Assembly: GCF_013778305.1 (NCBI RefSeq) | Contig: NZ_JACEIC010000002.1 | Location: 2,691,669-2,755,668, forward strand | Reading direction: 5' to 3' | Length of the DNA stretch: 64,000 nt | DNA from: Nocardioides agri | GTDB lineage: Bacteria > Actinomycetota > Actinomycetes > Propionibacteriales > Nocardioidaceae | Shown: positions 26,181 through 34,384 of the stretch, one piece after another | Layout of the letters: each line of letters opens with the position of its first letter | Numbering within the stretch: position 1 is the first letter of the stretch | The notes under the pieces: model-generated | The model's input: the letters and a program-made list of their open reading frames with translations, nothing else | Told to the model about the DNA's origin: nothing | Database searches by the model: none | Made by a program: the position numbers and the translations under genes

Positions 26181-26913
26181 CCGACGTCCGGTGCACCACC
26201 CACACGTTGGGCTCGACGTACGTCGCGACGCCGTGCTCGAGGTCGCAGTGGACCGGTGCCAGCGCCTTCGGCACGACGACCGAGCCGGTGCGGTCGAACG
26301 GCAGGCCGGTCCACTCGCGCCACTCGTCCAGGGTGCCCGGAATGGTCATCGAGCGCGGGGCGACCTTCTCGATCCGACCACCCGCGCGCACGTGCACGCG
26401 CAGCCACGGGTCGACGGGCAGCCCGTCGTCCCGCACCCGGAAGGCATAGGACGACATCGGCTCGTGCGGGTCCGTCTTCCCGTTCGGGCGGACCGGCGCG
26501 ACCAGTCGGGCGAAACCCCGCCGGCCGGCGTTCTCGCGCATCGCCGCGAGCATCTGCCCGGAGAGGCCGGTGCCCTGCAGGTCGGGCCGGACCGCGATCT
26601 CGACCGCGGAGACGGCGTCGGGCTCCTCGCCGCGGAGGCTGGCCAGCAGCCCGCTGCGGATCACGAAGTCCCACCCGTTGACCGGCAGCGGATCGTCGCC
26701 GAGCACGAACGGGATGGAGTAGGCGCACGCGACGACCTCGCCGCCGTCGTCCTGGGCGATCAGCACGTAGTCGGCGAACCGCGCCTCGACGTTGTTGTAG
26801 AACAGCCCGCCGATCGGGTCGTGGCGCATGAACTCCGGCCACGAGTTGGGCATGGCCCACATCGACCCCACGAGGTCGGGGCGGTCGGCGAGGACGGAGA
26901 TCGCGAGCGGCAC
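26173..26913 (-). CDS. GNAT-family acetyltransferase
   Basis: 246 residues from GTG 26913. The acetyl-CoA-binding motif VSAVEIAVRPDLQGTGLSGQMLAAMRENA is clear, preceded by VLIAQDDGGEVVACAYSIPF and followed by LVAPVRPNGKTDP. The C-terminal third is unusual for a plain GNAT (RIEKVAPRSMTIPGTLDEWREWTGLPF) and occurs in a group of actinobacterial proteins of unknown substrate. It converges on the TagF-type polymerase gene with an 8-bp overlap. A role in acetylating a polymer precursor is possible but unsupported beyond location. Confidence 0.75.
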   Translation of the reverse strand: MPLAISVLADRPDLVGSMWAMPNSWPEFMRHDPIGGLFYNNVEARFADYVLIAQDDGGEVVACAYSIPFVLGDDPLPVNGWDFVIRSGLLASLRGEEPDAVSAVEIAVRPDLQGTGLSGQMLAAMRENAGRRGFARLVAPVRPNGKTDPHEPMSSYAFRVRDDGLPVDPWLRVHVRAGGRIEKVAPRSMTIPGTLDEWREWTGLPFDRTGSVVVPKALAPVHCDLEHGVATYVEPNVWVVHRTSVS

Positions 26914-26971
26914 CCGAGCATCGTGCCGGGTGCCGACCGTCCGGGTCGCTCTATTTTCGCTGCCGCCGGTG

Positions 26972-28387
26972 TCAGGAGAGGCTGTCGGCGTCGCCGAGCT
27001 GGAGGGCCTCCATGGGGTCGAGGCGGCGCAGGTCGACGACGTGGCCGGTGCCGCTGGAGACCAGGGTCTCGAGGGAGGCCTTCGCGACCGCCGCCGACTC
27101 GAGCAGCGAGTCGGCCGGCTCGTCGCCGAACGCCTTGGTGCGCATCGGGGTGCCGGTGCGCTCGGGGTTGATGCAGTTGACCCGGATGCCGTCGGCGGCC
27201 CACTCGTCCGCGAGCGCCTGGGTCAGGTTGACGGTCGCCGCCTTCGCCGAGGAGTAGAGGCTGTAGCCGCTGCGGCCACGGGTGTAGGAGCTCGACGTGA
27301 AGAGCAGCATGCTGCCACCGCTGGCGCGCAGCAGCGGGTGGAAGATCTGGGCGATGAGCACCGGCGCGATGTAGTTGATCTCGGTCGCGCTCCAGATCGT
27401 CTCGTCGGAGGTGTCGACGAGGCTGCCGATCGGGAGGACCCCGGCGGTGTTGACGACGAAGTCGACCGAGCCGAAGCGCTCGACCGCGTCGCGGGCCGCG
27501 GTGGTCACGTCCTCACGGCGCTGGACGTGCGTCTGGGTCGTCGACCGGCTGTACGACGCGACGTTGGCGCCGTACGACGCGGCGAGCTCGGCGATGTCGG
27601 CGCCGATGCCGTAGCTGCCCCCGAAGACCACGACCGTCTTGCCCGACAGCGCGGCGCGCATCGCGTCGTCGCTGCGCACAGCGGGCGCGTCGTTGCCGGT
27701 GAGCTGGAAGAGCTTGTCGGCGAGGTAGATGTCGATCGGCTCGGTGACCTTCATGTTCCGCTCGTCGCCCGGCACGACCCAGATCGGGACGTCGGGCTGG
27801 TAGCGCAGCACCACGGTGCAGTCGTCCGTCGCCTCGAACGCCGGGTCCTGGCGCGCGATCCGGTAGGCGTCGCGGATCGTGCTGAGCCGGAAGGCCTGCG
27901 GGGTCTGGCCGCGGCGCAGGTTGGCGCGGGGCGGGATGTCGCGGATCGTGTTGTCCGGGCCGACCTCGATGATCGTGTCGGCGGAAGGGATGGCGACGTC
28001 GACCGCGGCGTACTCGTCGAGCGCGGCGAAGCAGTCGGTGATGATCCGCGCGCTGACCAACGGGCGGACCGCGTCGTGCAGCAGCACCTTGCAGTCCTCG
28101 TCGCCCAGAGCGTCGAGCGCGCGCTGCGTGGTGTCGTTGCGGGTCCCGGCGCCCTCGAGGATCTGGGTGACCTTCGCGTAGCCCCCGTCGCGCACCATCT
28201 TGTGCACCGCGTCGAGGTGGCCGGGCGCCATCATCACGACGATCTCGTCGACGTCCGCGTGCCGGTCGAGGATCGCGAGCGTGTGCTCCATGATCGAGTG
28301 CCCGGCGATCTTGATGAGCTGCTTGGGGACACCGAGCCCGACTCGGACGCCGACACCTCCGGCGAGCAGCACGGCCACGTTCTTCAT
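26972..28387 (-). CDS. IspD/TarI-like cytidylyltransferase fused to SDR reductase; probable CDP-ribitol synthase
   Basis: 471 residues with two catalytic domains. Residues 1-230 form an IspD/TarI-type nucleotidyltransferase: LLAGGVGVRVGLGVPKQL, LLHDAVRPLVSARII, KVTEPIDIYLADKL. Residues 247-471 form a short-chain dehydrogenase: GGSYGIG at 256-262, NTAG at 313-316, catalytic Ser-rich strand 365-367 and Y378-x-x-x-K382. The same order occurs in Haemophilus Acs1/Bcs1, which reduces ribulose 5-phosphate and then makes CDP-ribitol. Next to TagF-type proteins this role is more likely than MEP-pathway IspD. It ends well short of the GNAT gene; AGGA precedes the ATG. Confidence 0.82.
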   Translation of the reverse strand: MKNVAVLLAGGVGVRVGLGVPKQLIKIAGHSIMEHTLAILDRHADVDEIVVMMAPGHLDAVHKMVRDGGYAKVTQILEGAGTRNDTTQRALDALGDEDCKVLLHDAVRPLVSARIITDCFAALDEYAAVDVAIPSADTIIEVGPDNTIRDIPPRANLRRGQTPQAFRLSTIRDAYRIARQDPAFEATDDCTVVLRYQPDVPIWVVPGDERNMKVTEPIDIYLADKLFQLTGNDAPAVRSDDAMRAALSGKTVVVFGGSYGIGADIAELAASYGANVASYSRSTTQTHVQRREDVTTAARDAVERFGSVDFVVNTAGVLPIGSLVDTSDETIWSATEINYIAPVLIAQIFHPLLRASGGSMLLFTSSSYTRGRSGYSLYSSAKAATVNLTQALADEWAADGIRVNCINPERTGTPMRTKAFGDEPADSLLESAAVAKASLETLVSSGTGHVVDLRRLDPMEALQLGDADSLS

Positions 28388-28508
28388 CGGGTCCTCATCA
28401 CATCTCGGGTCGCGGACAACCGAGGTAGTTTCCCACAGCGCGGGTCCTGCACCCGCCTCGGCTAGGCTGGCGCGCGCCGGGCACTGAGAGCGAAGGACCG
28501 AAGTTTCG

Positions 28509-28841
28509 ATGGGGAGCGTCAACGCGGACGGTGCACGTCTGCTGGGGCTGGTCCACGACGAGATCGCCCAGCTCGGTCTCACCGACACCGCGCTCGTGGC
28601 CGCGCTCGAGGAGCAGGTCGCGAGGACCGTCGCCGAGGTGTTCCCGCACGACCGGTCGACGACCGACGGCGACCTCGTGCTCACCGACGAGGAGGCCGGC
28701 CGCGTCGCGCTCGCCGTGATGACCGCCGCCGCGTCCCTGGGCACGGCCCCGGCCGCCGGCACGCCGACCGGCCCGCTCGCCGCCGACCTGACCACCGGCG
28801 AGCTCCTGCGCGCCGCTCTCGGGGCGAGGCCGCGTGGCTGA
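28509..28841 (+). CDS. small acidic protein, function unknown
   Basis: 110 residues, mostly helical, no signal peptide or membrane segment: LGLVHDEIAQLGLTDTALVAALEEQVARTVAEVF, then an acidic link and EEAGRVALAVMTAAASLG. The ATG at 28509 follows a GAAGGA site and a TAGGCT hexamer about 40 nt upstream. Its end overlaps the GTG of the following sulfotransferase-like gene by 8 bp, so the two are co-translated; it may be a partner protein. No family recognised. Confidence 0.6.
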   Translation: MGSVNADGARLLGLVHDEIAQLGLTDTALVAALEEQVARTVAEVFPHDRSTTDGDLVLTDEEAGRVALAVMTAAASLGTAPAAGTPTGPLAADLTTGELLRAALGARPRG

Positions 28842-30102
28842 GACGACCGCGCCCTTCGCCGACGGCACCCGGGTGCTGCACATCGGCCCGCACAAGACCG
28901 GCACGACCGGCCTCCAGCGCGCCTTCTGGGCCAGCCGCGACCTGCTCGCCGAGCACGGGGTGCTGTGGGCGGGCGGCACCGCCCACCCGATGGCGGCCGC
29001 GATCGCCGGCGCGACCGGAGGCCAGATCGCGACCGCGCGGCCGGGCTCCGGCGAGCACCGCTGGCTCGACCTGCTGGCGGAGCTCGACGCCAGCACGGCG
29101 CGGGTCTCGGTGCTGAGCAGCGAGTTCTTCTCCGACGCCCCCGCCGAGCGGATCCCGCAGATCATCGGGCAGCTCGGCGCCGACCGCACCCAGGTCGTCG
29201 TGACGCTGCGCCCGCTGACCCGGATCCTGGCCTCCCAGTGGCAGCAGTACATGCAGAACCAGCCCCAGGTCCGCTACGGCGACAACCCGAGCTACGAGGG
29301 CTGGCTCGACATCGTGCTCAACGACCCCGAGCAGACCGCGATCACCCCGACCTTCTGGCGGCGGCACCGCCACGACCGGCTGATCCAGCGCTGGGTCGAG
29401 CAGGTCGGCGCCGACCGGCTGTCGGTCGTGGTCGTCGACGACGCGCACCCGCGCGGGGTGCTCGCGTCGTTCGAGCGCCTGCTCGGGCTGCCCGACGGGC
29501 TGGTCCGCGAGCCCGAGGCCACCGCCAACCGCTCGCTCACCCTCCCTGAGGTGGCGATGGTGCGCGGCTTCAACGCCGGGTGGATCGAGCGCGGCTGGTC
29601 CGACGCCGACTACACGCGGTTCGTCCGCTTCTCCTCCGTGCGGCACCTGATGGAGCGCACGCCGCTGCCGGACGAGCCGAAGATCAAGACCCCGCAGTGG
29701 GCCGTCGACCGGGCCAACGAGATCGGCGCCGAGATGGTGGCCGCGATCAGCGACCTCGGGGTCCGCGTCGACGGCGACCTGGCGCTGCTGCACACCGCCG
29801 TACCGCGCGGGGTCGGGGACAACCCGGTCGAGGTCGCGGTGCCCGCCGACGCCGTCGCCCGCTTCACGGCCGGACTCGTCAAGGTCGTCGCGACCACCCC
29901 GGCGCGCGGCGCGGTCGACACGCGCCGGCTGGGGCCGATCGAGACCGCCGTTCGCGAGGACAAGATCCGCCGCGGCGTGCGCGACGAGCCCGCCCACGGC
30001 CCGGTGCCGCCGGCGGAGCGGCCGGTCGCGGAGCTGAGCCGGGGCGCGCTGCTGCGGCTCGCGCTGGGGCGGGTACGCCGCCGGCTGCGCCGCGGCCGCT
30101 GA
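28834..30102 (+). CDS. sulfotransferase-like P-loop protein
   Basis: 422 residues from GTG 28834. The N-terminal VLHIGPHKTGTTGLQ (residues 14-28) is the 5'-phosphosulfate loop found in PAPS-dependent sulfotransferases, followed by VSVLSSEFFSDAP and VVVTLRPLTRILASQWQQYMQ, which matches the 3'-phosphate-binding Arg/Ser motif. The C-terminal 60 residues are Arg-rich. Probably modifies the polymer or a glycolipid with sulfate; the acceptor is unknown. Last gene of the polymer locus, followed by a repeat-rich intergenic region. Confidence 0.75.
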   Translation: MAETTAPFADGTRVLHIGPHKTGTTGLQRAFWASRDLLAEHGVLWAGGTAHPMAAAIAGATGGQIATARPGSGEHRWLDLLAELDASTARVSVLSSEFFSDAPAERIPQIIGQLGADRTQVVVTLRPLTRILASQWQQYMQNQPQVRYGDNPSYEGWLDIVLNDPEQTAITPTFWRRHRHDRLIQRWVEQVGADRLSVVVVDDAHPRGVLASFERLLGLPDGLVREPEATANRSLTLPEVAMVRGFNAGWIERGWSDADYTRFVRFSSVRHLMERTPLPDEPKIKTPQWAVDRANEIGAEMVAAISDLGVRVDGDLALLHTAVPRGVGDNPVEVAVPADAVARFTAGLVKVVATTPARGAVDTRRLGPIETAVREDKIRRGVRDEPAHGPVPPAERPVAELSRGALLRLALGRVRRRLRRGR

Positions 30103-30447
30103 TCGCCGGCGCGTCGTCACCCGGGCGCTTCATCAAGGGATGAAGGCGGAGTCGCGCCTCCCTCGCCGAGCTCGGCCGGGGGAGCGGGGTTTCATCAAGG
30201 GATGAGGGCGAAGCAACCCGGCATCCGCGTCGCTTCACCTTCATCCCTTGATGAAACGTCGCCGGCGTCCCGACACCCGCGCCGACGCACGCGCAGATGT
30301 GACTCACGGCACGCCGCCGTCCCGTGTGTACGCACCTCCGCGCGGCGTACCCTCACAGCGTCAGCAACACAACGTCCGGTACCCACACCGGCTCGCCCCG
30401 CCGCGGCAGGGGGAGTGGTCGGAGGGACTGGAACGAAAGGTTCTTTC
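30103..30447. repeat. 345-bp intergenic region with a three-copy repeat forming a long hairpin
   Basis: Three copies of the motif TTCATCAAGGGATGA lie at 30129-30144, 30189-30214 and, inverted, 30232-30257. The last two form a 26-bp hairpin with two mismatched positions and a 17-nt loop. Each motif core is itself partly palindromic (TTCATC-AAGG-GATGAA). It follows the end of the polymer locus and may act as a terminator or be a dispersed extragenic element. The remainder, 30258-30447, shows no gene; the GAAAGG ribosome site of the next gene is at 30435-30440. Confidence 0.85.
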
Positions 30448-31371
30448 ATGACGCGTGACTCCCGGCAGCCACGGCTGCGCGTGGGTGTGGTCGGCGCTGG
30501 ACGCGTCGGTGCCGTCCTCGCGGCCGCTCTGCGCGCCGCCGGCCACGACGTGGTCGCCGCCGCGGGCGAGTCCGACGCCTCCCGGCGCCGGATCGCCGAC
30601 CTGCTCCCCGGCGTGCCCACCCTCAAGCCGACCGCGGTCGCCCGCGGGTGCGACCTGCTGCTGCTGACCGTCCCCGACGACATGCTGGCCAACGTCGTCA
30701 CCACGCTCAGCGATGCGGGCGCGCTGCGCCCCGGGCAGTACGTCGTGCACACCTCGGGCCGGCACGGCCTCCAGGTGCTCGCCCCTGCCACGGCCGTCGG
30801 CGCGCGGGTCGCGGCGATGCACCCGGCGATGACGTTCACCGGCACCGCGATCGACCTCGACCGCCTGGCGGGCTGTGTCTTCGGCCTGACCGCCGGCGAG
30901 GGTGAGCGCGACCTCGTTGCCGGCCTCGTCGCCGACCTCGGCGGCCGCCCGATGTGGGTGCCCGAGGAGATGCGCACGCTCTACCACGCCGGCCTCGCCC
31001 ACGGTGCCAACCACCTCGTCACGCTCGTGACCCAGGCGATGGAGCTGCTCGCCGCGGCCGGCGCCGACGACCCCGCCGGCACCCTGCGCCCCCTGCTGAC
31101 CGCCGCCCTCGACAACGCGCTCGAGCACGGCGACGCCGCCCTCACCGGCCCGATCGTGCGCGGGGATCTCAACACCGTCCGCGCGCACCTCGACGAGGTC
31201 GTGCGCACCGCACCGCACACGCTGCCGTCGTACGTCGCCCTCGCGCGCAGCACCCTGGCCCGCGCCGTGACCGACGGCCGGGTGCTGCCGATCCGCGCCG
31301 CCGCCATCGAGCGGGCGCTCGCGGCCGCCGAGCGCGTGGTCGCCTCGCCCACCGAGGTGCGCCGCCGATGA
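30448..31371 (+). CDS. Rossmann-fold/DUF2520 protein (6-phosphogluconate-dehydrogenase-like)
   Basis: 307 residues. N-terminal dinucleotide-binding motif [25 protein letters not shown], then [26 protein letters not shown] and MHPAMTFTG, all typical of the DUF2520 family; the C-terminal half is all-helical ([21 protein letters not shown]). The family is nearly always beside panC in actinobacteria and has been suspected of a ketopantoate-reductase-like role, but that is not proven. The ATG has GAAAGG 7 nt upstream; the stop overlaps the panC start (ATGA). Confidence 0.85.
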   Translation: MTRDSRQPRLRVGVVGAGRVGAVLAAALRAAGHDVVAAAGESDASRRRIADLLPGVPTLKPTAVARGCDLLLLTVPDDMLANVVTTLSDAGALRPGQYVVHTSGRHGLQVLAPATAVGARVAAMHPAMTFTGTAIDLDRLAGCVFGLTAGEGERDLVAGLVADLGGRPMWVPEEMRTLYHAGLAHGANHLVTLVTQAMELLAAAGADDPAGTLRPLLTAALDNALEHGDAALTGPIVRGDLNTVRAHLDEVVRTAPHTLPSYVALARSTLARAVTDGRVLPIRAAAIERALAAAERVVASPTEVRRR

Positions 31372-32267
31372 GCGCCGTCCCCGACGTCGCCGGCACCCGC
31401 TCCGAGCTGGCGACGCGGCTCGACGACGCCCGCGCCGCCGGCCGTCGGATCGCGCTGGTGCCGACGATGGGCGCCCTCCACGAGGGCCACGCGAGCCTGC
31501 TCCGCACCGCCCGGGAGCGGGTGGGTGACGGGCTGGTCGTCGTGTCGGTCTTCGTCAACCCGCTCCAGTTCGGGGCCGGGGAGGACCTCGACCGCTACCC
31601 CCGCACCCTCGCCGAGGACCTCGAGGTCTGCGGCCGCGAGGGCGTCGACCTCGTGTTCGCGCCGACCGTGGAGGAGATGTACCCGGACGGGGAGCCCCAG
31701 GTGAGCGTGAAGCCGGGGCCGCTCGGCAAGGTGCTCGAGGGCAAGACGCGCCCGGGCCACTTCCGCGGCGTCCTGACGGTCGTCGCGAAGCTCCTCGGGC
31801 TGGTCCGGCCCGACGTCGCGGTCTTCGGCCAGAAGGACTACCAGCAGCTCACGCTGATCCGCCGGATGGTGGCCGACCTCGACCTCGGCGTCGAGATCGT
31901 CGGCGCCGAGACGGTCCGCGAGCCCGACGGGCTCGCGCTCTCCAGCCGCAACCGCTACCTCGACCCCGACGAGCGCAACGCCGCCGTGGCCCTGAGCCGG
32001 GCCCTCCGAGCGGCGCAGGACAACGCCGCGTACGGGCTCGACGTCGCGCTCCGTGAAGCGCGCACCGAGCTGCGCGAGCACCTCGTCGACCTCGACTACC
32101 TGGTGGTGACCGACCCCGGCCTCGGCGAGCTGCCGGCCTGCCCCCCGCCCGGGACCCCGGCCCGCATCCTCGTGGCCGCCCGGGTCGGCACGACCCGGCT
32201 CATCGACAACCTGCCGCTCGTCCTCGGGCGGCCCACCGGCACCCACGCGACAGAAGGGGAGTCCTGA
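31368..32267 (+). CDS. panC: pantoate-beta-alanine ligase (pantothenate synthetase)
   Basis: ATP-dependent condensation of pantoate with beta-alanine to pantothenate, in the cytoplasm. 299 residues. Motifs: [15 protein letters not shown] (HIGH-type ATP site), [46 protein letters not shown] and [10 protein letters not shown] (KMSKS-like). Start in the ATGA overlap with the DUF2520 gene; its stop shares a base with the panD start (TGATG). PanD supplies its beta-alanine, so the two are a functional pair. Confidence 0.97.
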   Translation: MSAVPDVAGTRSELATRLDDARAAGRRIALVPTMGALHEGHASLLRTARERVGDGLVVVSVFVNPLQFGAGEDLDRYPRTLAEDLEVCGREGVDLVFAPTVEEMYPDGEPQVSVKPGPLGKVLEGKTRPGHFRGVLTVVAKLLGLVRPDVAVFGQKDYQQLTLIRRMVADLDLGVEIVGAETVREPDGLALSSRNRYLDPDERNAAVALSRALRAAQDNAAYGLDVALREARTELREHLVDLDYLVVTDPGLGELPACPPPGTPARILVAARVGTTRLIDNLPLVLGRPTGTHATEGES

Positions 32268-32695
32268 TGCTCCGCACGATGATGAAGAGCAAGATCCACC
32301 GGGCGACGGTCACCCAGGCCGACCTCCACTACGTCGGCTCGGTGACGGTCGACGAGGACCTCCTCGATGCCGCCGACCTCCTGCCCGGCGAGCTCGTGCA
32401 CATCGTCGACGTCACCAACGGCGCCCGGCTGGAGACCTACACGATCGCCGGCGAGCGCGGCTCCGGGTTGATCGGGATCAACGGCGCCGCGGCCCGGCTC
32501 GTGCACCCCGGCGACATCGTGATCCTGATCGGCTACGGGCAGATGGAGACCGTCGAGGCGCGCGCGCACCAGCCGCACGTGGTGTTCGTCGACGCGGGCA
32601 ACAAGATCGTCGCGACCGGCGTCGACCCCGCCGAGGTGCCGGCGGCGGGAGCGGACACCGGGCTGGTGCGCGGCGACCACTTGGTCGGGCGCTAG
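32267..32695 (+). CDS. panD: aspartate 1-decarboxylase (pyruvoyl enzyme precursor)
   Basis: Decarboxylates aspartate to beta-alanine for pantothenate. 142 residues. Self-cleavage site Gly24-Ser25 in HYVGSVTVD, giving the pyruvoyl group; the catalytic lysine is in [11 protein letters not shown] and the Tyr/Asn region in [21 protein letters not shown]. The N-terminal spacing to G24-S25 equals that of the E. coli enzyme, which supports the start at 32267 over the internal ATGs. The tail beyond residue 120 is variable. Coupled to panC by TGATG. Confidence 0.97.
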   Translation: MLRTMMKSKIHRATVTQADLHYVGSVTVDEDLLDAADLLPGELVHIVDVTNGARLETYTIAGERGSGLIGINGAAARLVHPGDIVILIGYGQMETVEARAHQPHVVFVDAGNKIVATGVDPAEVPAAGADTGLVRGDHLVGR

Positions 32696-32698
32696 CCT
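32693..32698 (+). promoter_or_regulatory. candidate leaderless -10 of nadB
   Basis: TAGCCT, overlapping the panD stop codon, ends 6 nt before GTG 32705; nadB has no ribosome site. Confidence 0.45.
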
Positions 32699-32704
32699 TC
32701 GTCA

Positions 32705-34384
32705 GTGGCCGCATCCGCCCGGGACCTCGATGCGCCGGTACGCCGGCTGCCTGGTCGCCTGCTCGCGCCCGAGCCGGGGTGGACGACGACGGCCGACGTG
32801 GTCGTCGTCGGGTCCGGGATCGCCGGGCTGACGGCCGCGCTGCGGCTGCGTGGCCACGTCGACAAGGTCCTCGTCGTCACCAAGGACGTGCTCGCGGCCG
32901 GCTCCACCCAGTGGGCGCAGGGCGGCATCGCCGCCGCGCTCGGGCCGGAGGACACCCCCGAGGAGCACGAGCAGGACACGCTGGTCGCCGGCGCGGGCGC
33001 CTGCGACCGCGAGGCCGTCCGGGTGCTGGTCACCGAGGGCCCCGACGCCGTGCGCGAGCTCATCGCGCTCGGCACCGTCTTCGACCACGACCCCGACGGC
33101 GAGCTGTCGCTGACCCGCGAGGGCGGCCACCACCGCGACCGGATCGCGCACGCCGGCGGCGACGCGACCGGGGCGGAGATCCAGCGGGCGCTGATCGCCG
33201 CGATCGAGCGGGCGCCCGAGATCGAGGTCGTCCAGCACGCGCTCGCCGTCGACCTGCTGCTCGCCGAGGACGGCGGCGTGGCCGGGCTCACCCTGCACGT
33301 GATGGGGGAGGGTCAGCGTGACGGCGTCGGCGCGGTGCTGTGCCGGGCCGTGGTGCTCGCCAGCGGCGGGCTGGGCCAGGTGTTCTCGCAGACCACCAAC
33401 CCCGCCGTCTCGACCGGTGACGGGATGGCGGTCGCGCTCCGCGCCGGCGCGGTGCTGCGCGACCTGGAGTTCGTGCAGTTCCACCCGACGGTGATGTACC
33501 TCGGCGCCGACTCACACGGCCAGCAGCCGCTGATCTCCGAGGCGGTGCGCGGTGAGGGTGCCTTCCTCGTGGACTTCGAGGGCCACCGCTTCATGCAGGG
33601 GGTGCACGAGCTCGCCGACCTCGCCCCGCGCGACGTGGTCGCGAAGGCGATCATGCGCCGGATGCTGGAGACCGGCCACCCGCACATGTGGCTCGACGCC
33701 CGGCACCTGGGCCGGGAGTTCTGGGAGCGGCGCTTCCCCACGATCCTGGCGACGGCCCGCAGCCACGGCGTCGACCCGGTGAGCGAGCTGATCCCGGTCG
33801 CTCCGGCCTGCCACTACGCCTCCGGCGGCGTGCTCACCGACCTGTGGGGTCGCAGCAACGTGCCGGGCCTCTACGCCACCGGCGAGGTCGCCTGCTCGGG
33901 CGTGCACGGCGCCAACCGGCTCGCGTCCAACTCGCTCCTCGAAGGACTGGTCTTCTCGCGCCGGATCGCGGAGGTGCTCCCCGGTGAGCTGCGCGACCTC
34001 CAGCCGCCGGCACCCGACCGGCGCACCGCCGGACTCGTCGCGGGCGGCGTACGCCGGGACCTGCAGGAGGTCATGACCTCGCGGGTCGGCGTGCTCCGCA
34101 ACGCCACGGGACTCGACGACGCGGCCAGGCTGCTCGACAAGCTGGCCGGCGAGGTCACCGAGTCGGTCGACCAGGAGTCGTGGGAGACCACCAACCTGCT
34201 CACGATCAGCTCCGCGCTCACCAGTGCGGCCGCGGTGCGTGAGGAGACGCGCGGCTCCCACTGGCGCGAGGACTTCCCCGAGCGCGACGACGCGCGGTTC
34301 GCCGCCCACCTCGACCTCGTCATGGACGCCGGCGACTGCACGCTCGAGCTGGTGCCCGCGGCGCCGACGGACGGAGCGCGATGA
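32705..34384 (+). CDS. nadB: L-aspartate oxidase
   Basis: FAD enzyme that oxidises L-aspartate to iminoaspartate, the first step of de novo NAD synthesis. 559 residues. FAD site VVVVGSGIAGLTAALRL, STQWAQGGIAAAL, the substrate arginine/histidine region LEFVQFHPTVMYLG, VACHYASGGVLTD-like segment, and GEVACSGVHGANRLASNSLL. The C-terminal helical domain (residues ~430-559) is complete. No nadA is adjacent in this window. Its stop overlaps the next gene (ATGA), which is unexpectedly a sulfotransferase-like gene rather than nadC. Confidence 0.96.
   Translation: MAASARDLDAPVRRLPGRLLAPEPGWTTTADVVVVGSGIAGLTAALRLRGHVDKVLVVTKDVLAAGSTQWAQGGIAAALGPEDTPEEHEQDTLVAGAGACDREAVRVLVTEGPDAVRELIALGTVFDHDPDGELSLTREGGHHRDRIAHAGGDATGAEIQRALIAAIERAPEIEVVQHALAVDLLLAEDGGVAGLTLHVMGEGQRDGVGAVLCRAVVLASGGLGQVFSQTTNPAVSTGDGMAVALRAGAVLRDLEFVQFHPTVMYLGADSHGQQPLISEAVRGEGAFLVDFEGHRFMQGVHELADLAPRDVVAKAIMRRMLETGHPHMWLDARHLGREFWERRFPTILATARSHGVDPVSELIPVAPACHYASGGVLTDLWGRSNVPGLYATGEVACSGVHGANRLASNSLLEGLVFSRRIAEVLPGELRDLQPPAPDRRTAGLVAGGVRRDLQEVMTSRVGVLRNATGLDDAARLLDKLAGEVTESVDQESWETTNLLTISSALTSAAAVREETRGSHWREDFPERDDARFAAHLDLVMDAGDCTLELVPAAPTDGAR

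Noticed and set aside
26972-28387. Plain MEP-pathway IspD
   Set aside because: The SDR fusion and the TagF-type neighbours fit the CDP-ribitol synthase type better, though IspD activity is not excluded by sequence alone.
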